From positions 124,001 through 188,000 of the forward strand of contig NZ_CANKXK010000003.1 in NCBI RefSeq assembly GCF_947487605.1: 64,000 bases of DNA, written 5' to 3'. Source of the DNA: an uncultured Algibacter sp. (GTDB lineage Bacteria; Bacteroidota; Bacteroidia; Flavobacteriales; Flavobacteriaceae). How positions within the stretch are numbered: position 1 is the first letter of the stretch; each line of letters starts with the position of its first letter. Below are positions 25,831 to 32,784 of this stretch, one piece after another. Made by a program: the position numbers and the translations under genes. A model generated the notes under the pieces. That model ran no database searches. It had not been told where the DNA came from and worked only from the letters and a program-made list of their open reading frames with translations.

Positions 25831-28405
25831 TAGTTTAGCTTTTTCTACTTATATAAAAAACTGTTTAGCATTACTATTTATAGTTTTTAGTTTTAGCCTT
25901 CAGGCGCAGGACATATCATACGACAATGGCAAAAAATATATTATTGGAGGCATATCTGTGTCTGGAAATACTAGTTTTAGCGAAAAAACCATTGTCACTT
26001 ACTCAGGTTTAAGAAAAGGCAAAGAGATAACCATCCCTGGTGAAGGCACTAGCACAGCCATAAAAAAATTATGGAACTCTAAACTCTTTAGCGACATAGA
26101 GTTATATGTAACCAAAATTGATGGCAACACAGCCTATTTAGAAATTCGTCTTTCAGACTTACCGCAGCTTAATGAACTAAAAATTAATGGGGTTAAAAAA
26201 TCGAAAGTTGAAGGTATTATAAAAGAAAATAAACTTGACAAAGGTGTTAAAGTAACAGAAAACCTTGTTACTACCACAAAAAATTTCCTCGAAACAAAAT
26301 ACAAAAAGCAAGGTTTCTTAAATTCAAAAGTCTATATAAACACCATAGATGTAAAAGACTCTATTCAAACTGCTAGAGTTAATATGGTATTAAATATTGA
26401 TAAAGGCGAAAAGGTTAAAATTAAAGATATCGTTTTCAATGGCAACGAAGTTTTAAAAAGCAAAAAACTTCGAAAAAGCATGAAAAACACTAAAAAAATT
26501 AATAGACTTAGAATATTAAAGCGATCAAAATTTATAGATTCTGCTTATCAAGCCGATTTAGGTCATATTATAGACACCTATAAAGAGAACGGCTATAGAG
26601 ACGCTAGAATATTATCTGATAGTGTTATAATAAATAATGACAAAACCATATCACTCCAAATTAATGTAAATGAAGGTGAGCAGTATAAGTTTGGTGATAT
26701 TACATTCATTGGAAACACAGTATATTCCAATGACCAACTAACTAGAATGTTACGTATAAGAAAAGGAGATACCTATAATGGTGTTTTACTCGAAAAACGA
26801 ATTGCAGACAATTCTAAGCCAGATGCACTTGATATAACAAACCTATATCAAAATAATGGTTATTTATTTTCAACTATAAACCCTGTTGAGGTTAGTGCGA
26901 AAGACAATGTTATTGACATGGAAATAAGAATTGTAGAAGGGAAACCTGCCTACTTCAACAACGTTAGTGTTTCTGGAAATGACAAAACGAATGATCATGT
27001 AATTTATAGGGAAATTAGAACACGTCCAGGGCAATTATACAGTAAGGCAAATGTAGTTAGAACCATTAGAGAACTTGGGCAGTTAGGCTTTTTTGATGCT
27101 CAAGAATTAACTCCAGATATTAAAAACCCAAATCCAAATGAGGGAACGGTTGACATTGACTATGTAGTTAAAGAAACAGGTTCCAGCCAAATAGAATTAC
27201 AAGGCGGTTATGGCGGCGGTGGCTTTATAGGAACACTTGGTTTATCGTTTAACAATTTTTCAATAAAAAACATCTTTAACAAAGAAGCTTATAAACCAAT
27301 CCCAATGGGTGATGGTCAAAAATTAGCGTTGCGTCTTCAAGCAAGTCGTTTTTTCCAAACATATAGTTTCTCGTTTTCAGAACCTTGGTTAGGTGGTAAA
27401 CGTCCCGTACAATTTTCAACATCTATATCGCACACTAAACAGTTTCAATTCAACCCTTTAACACGAAATGCAGACAAAAATAGGAGTTTTAATATTACTG
27501 GCATCACCTTTGGCTTAGCAAAACGTTTATCAATCCCAGATGATTATTTTACCTTATCTCAAGCGATAAGTTATCAACGTTATGATTTAAACAATTATGA
27601 CGTAGGTTTGTTTAATTTTGGCGATGGGTATTCAAACAACCTTTCATATACGGTTGGCTTAAGCAGAAATAACACCAGTGTAGATCCAATTTACCCAACT
27701 GGAGGTTCTAATTTTGGAATAACTGCAAAAGTTTCAGTTCCTTACTCTTTGTTTAATAATGTAGATTATAGTTCACTTAGAGAAACAAGTGACAGATTAA
27801 GTTCAATACCTAGACAATCAAGAACACAAGAAGAAAGTGAAGAACTAGCAAAAGCTGACCAAGAACGCTATAAATGGTTAGAGTTTTATAAAGTTAATTT
27901 TAAAGGAGATTGGTATACCGAAGTTATAAATAACAGCAAATTGGTTTTAAAACCTAGTGTAGAATTTGGCTTTCTTGGAGCCTACAATAACGATAGAGGA
28001 GTTATTCCTTTCGAGCGTTTTTATTTAGGTGGCGATGGCTTAGGTAACTTTTCGCTAGATGGTAGAGAAGTAATTGCATTACGTGGTTATCCAAACCAAT
28101 CATTGTCCGATCAAGATGGTGGTACTATTTACAATAAATTTTCTTTAGAATTACGCTACCCTATAACGCTTGCAGCATCGGCAAAAATATTTGCGCTTGC
28201 ATTTGTAGAAGGCGGTGCTTCTTATAACAATTTTAGGGACTACAACCCATTTAATATAAACCGTTCTGCAGGTTTAGGTGTTAGAATATTTATGCCAGCA
28301 TTTGGTTTATTAGGAATCGATTTCGGTCATGGATTCGACCCATTAGATGGAGAAGTTGGGAAACATGGATGGGAAACACACTTCATAATTGGGCAACAAT
28401 TTTAA
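25814..28405 (+). CDS. bamA: Outer membrane protein assembly factor BamA
   Basis: About 863 residues from the GTG at 25814, the start that gives a clean signal peptide ('MNNLANSLAFSTYIKNCLALLFIVFSFSLQA' then Q). The ORF-track start at 25700 lies deep in uppS and is unlikely. Residues of about 30-470 hold five POTRA-type repeats ('YIIGGISVSGNTSFSEKTIV', 'VKIKDIVFNGNEVL', 'YKFGDITFIGNTVYSNDQL', 'PAYFNNVSVSGNDKTNDHVI'), then an Omp85 beta-barrel with 'RFYLGGDGLGNFSLDGREVIALRGY' and a C-terminal strand ending in Phe. It inserts barrel proteins into the outer membrane and is coupled to uppS by overlap. Confidence 0.95.
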   Translation: MNNLANSLAFSTYIKNCLALLFIVFSFSLQAQDISYDNGKKYIIGGISVSGNTSFSEKTIVTYSGLRKGKEITIPGEGTSTAIKKLWNSKLFSDIELYVTKIDGNTAYLEIRLSDLPQLNELKINGVKKSKVEGIIKENKLDKGVKVTENLVTTTKNFLETKYKKQGFLNSKVYINTIDVKDSIQTARVNMVLNIDKGEKVKIKDIVFNGNEVLKSKKLRKSMKNTKKINRLRILKRSKFIDSAYQADLGHIIDTYKENGYRDARILSDSVIINNDKTISLQINVNEGEQYKFGDITFIGNTVYSNDQLTRMLRIRKGDTYNGVLLEKRIADNSKPDALDITNLYQNNGYLFSTINPVEVSAKDNVIDMEIRIVEGKPAYFNNVSVSGNDKTNDHVIYREIRTRPGQLYSKANVVRTIRELGQLGFFDAQELTPDIKNPNPNEGTVDIDYVVKETGSSQIELQGGYGGGGFIGTLGLSFNNFSIKNIFNKEAYKPIPMGDGQKLALRLQASRFFQTYSFSFSEPWLGGKRPVQFSTSISHTKQFQFNPLTRNADKNRSFNITGITFGLAKRLSIPDDYFTLSQAISYQRYDLNNYDVGLFNFGDGYSNNLSYTVGLSRNNTSVDPIYPTGGSNFGITAKVSVPYSLFNNVDYSSLRETSDRLSSIPRQSRTQEESEELAKADQERYKWLEFYKVNFKGDWYTEVINNSKLVLKPSVEFGFLGAYNNDRGVIPFERFYLGGDGLGNFSLDGREVIALRGYPNQSLSDQDGGTIYNKFSLELRYPITLAASAKIFALAFVEGGASYNNFRDYNPFNINRSAGLGVRIFMPAFGLLGIDFGHGFDPLDGEVGKHGWETHFIIGQQF

Positions 28406-28489
28406 CGAACATATTTATTTTGGCACGATATTTTCTAATAACCTTTTGATGATTTGAATGAGAATGAAATTTTTAAAATTAAAATTCGT

Positions 28490-28497
28490 TAATTTTG
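28490..28497 (+). promoter_or_regulatory. Candidate -7 element (TAATTTTG) before the ompH genes
   Basis: TAATTTTG matches TAnnTTTG about 94 bp before the first ompH start codon; no clear -33 element was seen. The 185-bp bamA/ompH gap otherwise holds only AT-rich sequence and a weak TGGCAC-like site. Confidence 0.35.
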
Positions 28498-28590
28498 AAG
28501 ATAGAATTCATAAACCGACGGAGTTCAAAACAAATTATCATCTGTCGTTTCTGAAATTTATGAGCTATAAATTATAAAAACATTAATCAG

Positions 28591-29610
28591 ATGAAACTAA
28601 AAGTTCTTTTTTTATTGACATTCTTGTTCATGCTAAGCTTTTCTGTAGATGCGCAAAGAGGCGTAAGAATAGGTTATATTGACACAGAGTACATTTTACA
28701 AAATGTACCCGAGTATCAAGAAGCAACAGCTCAACTAGAAAATAAAGTTCAGAAATGGAAAAGTGAAATTGATTCTAGATTGAGTACAGTAGCACAAAAA
28801 AGAAAAGACCTTAGTAATGAAAAAGCACTTTTAACTAAAGAGTTGGTTGAAGAACGTGAAGAAGATATTTATTATGAAGAAAAAGAAATATTAGACTATC
28901 AGCAAAAGCGTTTTGGACCGAATGGTGATTTAATGATTCAGAAGAAACAATTAATGCAACCTATTCAAGATCAAATTTTTGCAGCAGTACAAGATATGGC
29001 TTCTAGCAGAAAATATGATTTCATTTTCGATAAATCGGCAGATGTTGTAATGCTTTACTCAGCGAAGCAATTCGATTTAAGCGAGCAAATTTTAAGAAGC
29101 ATTACAAGAGCTTCAAAACGTAAACAAGTAAAATCTAAAGCAGAACGAAAAGAAGCTGAAAAAGAAGAGTTAGTTCCAGAAATTAACTATGAGCTAGAAG
29201 AAAGAGAAAAAGCACTTGAAGAAAAGAAGGCAAAAAGAGCAAGTGCTATTGAAGAAGCAAGAGCTAAGAAATTAGCAGCTCGTGAAGCAAAGGTAAAAGA
29301 AGCCGCAGATAGAAGACAAAAAATATTAGATGAAAGAGCCAAAGCAAGGCAAGACAAAATAGATGCTAAAAATAAGACAACTGAAACATCTACAGAAGTA
29401 GAAAGTGATGTAGAAGCCAAATCTGCAGAAGAAAAAGAAGCAAGTGAAGATGACAAACCAAAAACGAGAGCAGAGCTTATAGAAGAAAATAGACAAAAAA
29501 AATTAGCAGACCGCGCAGCACGTAAAAAAGCTTTAGAAGACAAGAAAAAGAAAATTTTAGAAGATCGCCAAAAAGCGAAAGATTCAATAAATAATAATAA
29601 AAACAATTAA
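28591..29610 (+). CDS. OmpH/Skp-family periplasmic chaperone with long charged tail
   Basis: 339 residues. Signal peptide 'MKLKVLFLLTFLFMLSFSVDAQ'. Residues of about 25-170 are an OmpH/Skp domain ('RIGYIDTEYILQNVPEYQEATAQLENKVQKWKSEID', 'RKYDFIFDKSADVVMLYSAKQFDLSEQIL'). The following 165 residues are a highly charged Lys/Glu/Arg/Ala stretch predicted to be a long helix or coiled coil, absent from ordinary Skp (about 160 residues). Skp-type proteins hold unfolded outer-membrane proteins for BamA. Two family members follow bamA here, and this is the long one. Confidence 0.9.
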   Translation: MKLKVLFLLTFLFMLSFSVDAQRGVRIGYIDTEYILQNVPEYQEATAQLENKVQKWKSEIDSRLSTVAQKRKDLSNEKALLTKELVEEREEDIYYEEKEILDYQQKRFGPNGDLMIQKKQLMQPIQDQIFAAVQDMASSRKYDFIFDKSADVVMLYSAKQFDLSEQILRSITRASKRKQVKSKAERKEAEKEELVPEINYELEEREKALEEKKAKRASAIEEARAKKLAAREAKVKEAADRRQKILDERAKARQDKIDAKNKTTETSTEVESDVEAKSAEEKEASEDDKPKTRAELIEENRQKKLADRAARKKALEDKKKKILEDRQKAKDSINNNKNN

Positions 29611-29635
29611 TAACACACTTAATACAATTTAAAAA

Positions 29636-30142
29636 ATGAAACACTTAAAAACTATTTTATTAGCAACGGCATTATGCATAGGGACAATTAGTTTTACTCA
29701 AGCTCAAAGTAAAGTTGCACATATAAATACTACTGAATTAATTCAAGCAATGCCAGAAATGAAATCGGCACAAGCAGAATTAGAAACTTTAGGTAAAACA
29801 TACCAAACAGATATTCAAGCTTCTATAACAGAATATCAAACAACTGTAAAACAATATGAAGCAGAAGCAGCTACAAAAACTGATGAAGAAAACCAAAAAA
29901 GAGGTTTAGAATTGCAAGAAAAGCAACAACGTATCCAACAGTTTCAAGCAGATGCTCAAAAAGATTTACAGAAAAAGGAAATTGACCTTTTAGGCCCTAT
30001 TACTGAAAAGGCTAAAGCAGCAATTTTAAAAGTTGCTAGAGCACAAGGTTACGAATATGTTGTAGACTCTGCACAAAGCGTTGTAATTATGTCTGATGGT
30101 AAAAATTTACTTGACGATGTTAAAAAAGAATTAGGTATATAA
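29636..30142 (+). CDS. OmpH/Skp-family periplasmic chaperone, short form
   Basis: 168 residues, the usual Skp length. Signal peptide ending 'ISFTQAQ', then 'KVAHINTTELIQAMPEMKSAQAELETLGKTYQTDI', a Gln/Glu-rich helical arm, and the closing strand 'RAQGYEYVVDSAQSVVIMSDGKNLLDDVKKELGI'. Expected to trimerise into the three-armed holdase that delivers barrel proteins to BamA. It is 26 bp after the long OmpH and ends at a terminator, which suggests that murI has its own transcript or depends on read-through. Confidence 0.95.
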   Translation: MKHLKTILLATALCIGTISFTQAQSKVAHINTTELIQAMPEMKSAQAELETLGKTYQTDIQASITEYQTTVKQYEAEAATKTDEENQKRGLELQEKQQRIQQFQADAQKDLQKKEIDLLGPITEKAKAAILKVARAQGYEYVVDSAQSVVIMSDGKNLLDDVKKELGI

Positions 30143-30166
30143 AACTATACTCAAAATAAATATTTT

Positions 30167-30196
30167 AAAGCTGTCTTATACAAGGCAGCTTTTTTA
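30167..30196 (+). terminator. Terminator after the ompH pair
   Basis: AAAGCTGtCTTatacAAGgCAGCTTT followed by TTTATTTTT, located between the second ompH and murI. Confidence 0.75.
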
Positions 30197-30208
30197 TTTT
30201 TGTTAAAT

Positions 30209-30988
30209 ATGAACAAACAACCTATTGGCATTTTCGATTCTGGTGTAGGTGGTACTTCCATTTGGAAAGCTATTAATAAGCTACTACCTAATGAGCATAC
30301 TATATATTTGGCAGATAGCGCAAATGCGCCTTATGGTCCTAAAGGAAAAGATGCCATTATTGAGTTAAGTATTAAAAACACCGAATACCTATTAAGTAAA
30401 GGTTGTAAACTTATAGTAGTAGCATGCAACACAGCTACCACAAATGCTATCGATTATTTAAGGAGTAATTATAAAGTTCCGTTTATTGGTATTGAACCCG
30501 CCATAAAGCCTGCCGCTTTACAAACAAAAACGAATACTGTTGGAATTTTAGCAACTAAAGGAACTTTAAGCAGTGCTTTATTTTCTAAAACTTCAAACTT
30601 ATTTGCTAGTAATATTAATGTTTTAGAGCAGAATGGCGATGGTATTGTAGAGCTTATAGAAACGGGACAATTGCATTCTGAAAAAATGAAATCGCTTTTA
30701 AAGATATATCTAAAACCAATGATAGAAGCAAATATTGATTATTTGGTTTTAGGATGCACGCATTACCCCTACTTAATGCCTTTGCTTATTGAATTACTAC
30801 CTAAGCATGTAAAAATAATAGATTCTGGGGAAGCAGTCGCACGACAAACAAAAGCTGTTTTAACATCTCACGATTTACTCAATGATTCTTCATCAATTGA
30901 TAAAACAGAATTTTTTACTAATAGAAACCTCGATGTTTTAAAGTCGCTCGTCAATAATAAATCTGATATTCAATATTTAGACTTTTAA
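30209..30988 (+). CDS. murI: Glutamate racemase
   Basis: About 259 residues. Makes D-glutamate for peptidoglycan. Seen: 'IGIFDSGVGGTSIWKAI' (first Asp/Ser site), 'NAPYGPKGKDAI', first catalytic Cys in 'LIVVACNTATTNAIDYLR', 'PFIGIEPAIKPA', and second catalytic Cys in 'YLVLGCTHYPYLMPLL'. Both cysteines are intact. The ATG at 30209 is preferred over the TTG of the ORF track. It is the last gene of the envelope block and is convergent with the gamma-carbonic anhydrase-like gene with a 6-bp gap. Confidence 0.97.
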   Translation: MNKQPIGIFDSGVGGTSIWKAINKLLPNEHTIYLADSANAPYGPKGKDAIIELSIKNTEYLLSKGCKLIVVACNTATTNAIDYLRSNYKVPFIGIEPAIKPAALQTKTNTVGILATKGTLSSALFSKTSNLFASNINVLEQNGDGIVELIETGQLHSEKMKSLLKIYLKPMIEANIDYLVLGCTHYPYLMPLLIELLPKHVKIIDSGEAVARQTKAVLTSHDLLNDSSSIDKTEFFTNRNLDVLKSLVNNKSDIQYLDF

Positions 30989-30994
30989 TAAACA

Positions 30995-31507
30995 CTATTT
31001 AAACCAACCAGAATATTTAATATAGTTATCGGCAATTCTATTTATTTCGCCAGATATTAATTCTTCACTAATATCTTTTACTTTTTTTGCTGGTACTCCA
31101 GCATATATACTGCCTGCTTCTACAATGGTATTTTTAGTTACTACTGCGCCCGCGGCAATAATAGAGTTACTCTTTATAATACAATTATCCATAACGATGC
31201 TTCCCATTCCAATTAGTACATTATCATGTATGGTACACCCATGCACCAAGGCATTGTGACCAATTGAAACATTATTACCAATAGTGGTTGGGGCTGTTTT
31301 ATAAGTCCCATGTATTACGGCACCATCCTGAATATTTACTTTATTGCCTATTTTAATAAAGTTAACATCGCCTCGAACAACAGCACTAAACCATATACTA
31401 CATTCATTTCCCATTGAAACATCGCCAACTATGGTAGCATTTTCGGCTATAAAGCAATCTTTTGGTATTTCTGGACTTTTCCCTCTTACTGATTTTATTA
31501 CTGGCAT
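30995..31507 (-). CDS. Gamma-carbonic anhydrase-like left-handed beta-helix protein
   Basis: 170 residues. The hexapeptide repeats ('ATIVGDVSMGNECSIWFSAVVRGDVNFIKIGNKVNIQDGAVIHGT', 'TTIGNNVSIGHNALVHGCTIHDNVLIGMGSIV') form a left-handed beta helix ending in a C-terminal helix. Histidines in 'VIHGT', 'IGHNALVHGC' correspond to the zinc site of the Cam/YrdA family. Members can be carbonic anhydrases or inactive homologues, so activity is not assured. It stands alone, convergent with murI. Confidence 0.9.
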   Translation of the reverse strand: MPVIKSVRGKSPEIPKDCFIAENATIVGDVSMGNECSIWFSAVVRGDVNFIKIGNKVNIQDGAVIHGTYKTAPTTIGNNVSIGHNALVHGCTIHDNVLIGMGSIVMDNCIIKSNSIIAAGAVVTKNTIVEAGSIYAGVPAKKVKDISEELISGEINRIADNYIKYSGWFK

Positions 31508-31547
31508 AGGTTTAAATAATTATTTTTTATTGACGATTGATTAATTA

Positions 31548-31574
31548 AAGATTCTTCGCTTTGCTCTGAATGAC
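31548..31574 (-). repeat. GTCA-family palindrome, minus orientation
   Basis: The minus strand reads GGTCATTCAGAGCAAAGCGAAGAATCT: the GTCA head and an imperfect hairpin ATTCAGAG/GAAGAATC. It lies just 3' of the LytTR regulator. Confidence 0.75.
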
Positions 31575-31578
31575 CAGA

Positions 31579-32313
31579 TTATTTAAAATATGACAAAAAA
31601 GCCGACTTTTTAGAGGACGAAACCATAACTTCTTTTCCATTACTTAACACAACCCTTCCTCCTTTTCCTTTTACATATTTTACGACTTCGTTTACATTAA
31701 CAAGATACGATTTATGTATACGAGCAAAACTTGAATTAACCAACGCATCTTCAAAATATTTTAAAGTTTTACTCACCAGCTTTTTCTTATTATTATTTAA
31801 ATAGATTTCGGTATAGTTATCGTCTGCTTTGCAATATAAAATATCAGCGGTGTTTAAAATTTCAAATCCATCTAACTGAGGGATTGTTATTTTACCATTT
31901 ACACTATTTGTTTTTGGAATTAGCACCTGATCCTGCAATGCATTTTCCTTTACTTTAATTTCTGTTACGTAATCAACTGCTTTTATGAGGTCGTCAATAG
32001 ATATTGGTTTCATCAAGTAATAGCTAGCATGGGCGTTTAACGCATCTATAGCATAATGATTATAAGCGGTAACAAATATAGTTTCAAAATCTACATCACC
32101 TACTTTATCTAAGAGGTCAAAAGCATTGCCATAAGGCATTTCTACATCTAGAAAAACCAAATCTAATTGGTTATTTCTAATTAAAACTAAAGCTTCTTCT
32201 ACATTTGCTGCTTCACCTAATACAATTATATTAGGACAGTATTTTTTAAGATAATTCCTTAGAATATCTCTACTAGTTTCTTCGTCTTCAACTATGATAG
32301 TGTTTAGTTTCAT
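31579..32313 (-). CDS. LytTR-family response regulator
   Basis: 244 residues. Residues of about 1-125 form a receiver domain ('NTIIVEDEETSRDILRNYL', phospho-acceptor Asp in 'LVFLDVEMPYGNAFDLL', 'VTAYNHYAIDALNAHASYYLMKPI'). The last 100 form a LytTR DNA-binding domain ('LYCKADDNYTEIYLNNNKKKLVSKTLKYFEDAL...SFARIHKSYLVNVNEV'). The partner is almost certainly the LytS-type kinase upstream on the same strand, from which it is separated by a 471-bp region carrying a decayed GIY-YIG gene. Target genes are unknown. Confidence 0.95.
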   Translation of the reverse strand: MKLNTIIVEDEETSRDILRNYLKKYCPNIIVLGEAANVEEALVLIRNNQLDLVFLDVEMPYGNAFDLLDKVGDVDFETIFVTAYNHYAIDALNAHASYYLMKPISIDDLIKAVDYVTEIKVKENALQDQVLIPKTNSVNGKITIPQLDGFEILNTADILYCKADDNYTEIYLNNNKKKLVSKTLKYFEDALVNSSFARIHKSYLVNVNEVVKYVKGKGGRVVLSNGKEVMVSSSKKSAFLSYFK

Positions 32314-32357
32314 TTTACATTTTTATTTTAGTTTGGCTGCCAATTAATAAATGTACT

Positions 32358-32380
32358 GTCAGTCTAAGCTTGTCGAAGAT
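32358..32380 (+). repeat. GTCA-family repeat, left flank of the GIY-YIG remnant
   Basis: GTCAGTCTAAGCTTGTCGAAGAT. It faces inward from the left and pairs with the minus-strand copy at 32716-32740, with the GTCA heads at the outer ends. Confidence 0.7.
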
Positions 32381-32422
32381 ATTTTAATCCTTATTCGAAT
32401 TTCCATATTTAGTATAATTCTT

Positions 32423-32689
32423 CTAAAACTCAATTAAACCTCCCCAATTTTTATTTATCAAAGCTGCCTTCTTTTTAAGAGAGCATCCTTTTAATTTGTT
32501 TTTCAATTGTAATAGCTTCAGAAGGAGTTAAGCATTGCATATACCACTTAAGTTCAATAGGTCTAGGTGAACATGTGTAACTATCTTTCTATTGCCTTCT
32601 TTATGTTAATTAATCCTTCCTTCTAAATCATTAGTCATTCCAGTGTAATAGGTGTTGTTTAAGCAAAGTATTATATAAACGTAATAAAA
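32423..32689 (-). pseudogene. Decayed GIY-YIG nuclease gene
   Basis: Absent from the ORF track because it is broken. Reading the minus strand across frames gives 'YYVYIILCLNNTYYTG', 'DLEGRIN', 'HKEGNRK', then 'SYTCSPRPIELKWYM', 'PSEAITIEKQIKR', then 'SLKKKAALINKNWGGL', which follow the small stand-alone GIY-YIG nuclease family in order (VY..., Y-T-G, Glu in IEKQIK). Lesions: no start codon in frame, a TAA where a Gln codon is expected after 'GRIN', one missing base near 'NRK/D' and one extra base before 'SLKKK'. It is about 89 codons long. Flanked by inverted GTCA repeats. This fills most of the 471-bp kinase/regulator gap. Confidence 0.85.
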
Positions 32690-32715
32690 TTATATTTTAA
32701 TAATTTATGCCGTAA

Positions 32716-32740
32716 GCGTTTCGACAAATTCAGCGTGACA
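32716..32740 (-). repeat. GTCA-family repeat, right flank of the GIY-YIG remnant
   Basis: The minus strand reads TGTCACGCTGAATTTGTCGAAACGC. It faces inward from the right and shares the body CTGA.TTTGTCGAA with other copies. Confidence 0.7.
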
Positions 32741-32784
32741 TTATCCATTCAATTGTATTATTCGTTTTAAAAAATGTTTAACAG

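Noticed and set aside
28420-28436. TTGGCACGATATTTTCT before ompH as a sigma-54 promoter
   Set aside because: Close, but the invariant -12 GC is TC; kept only as a remark.
29187-29606. 139-residue Ser/Ala/Leu-rich minus ORF
   Set aside because: Antisense shadow of the charged tail of the long OmpH gene.
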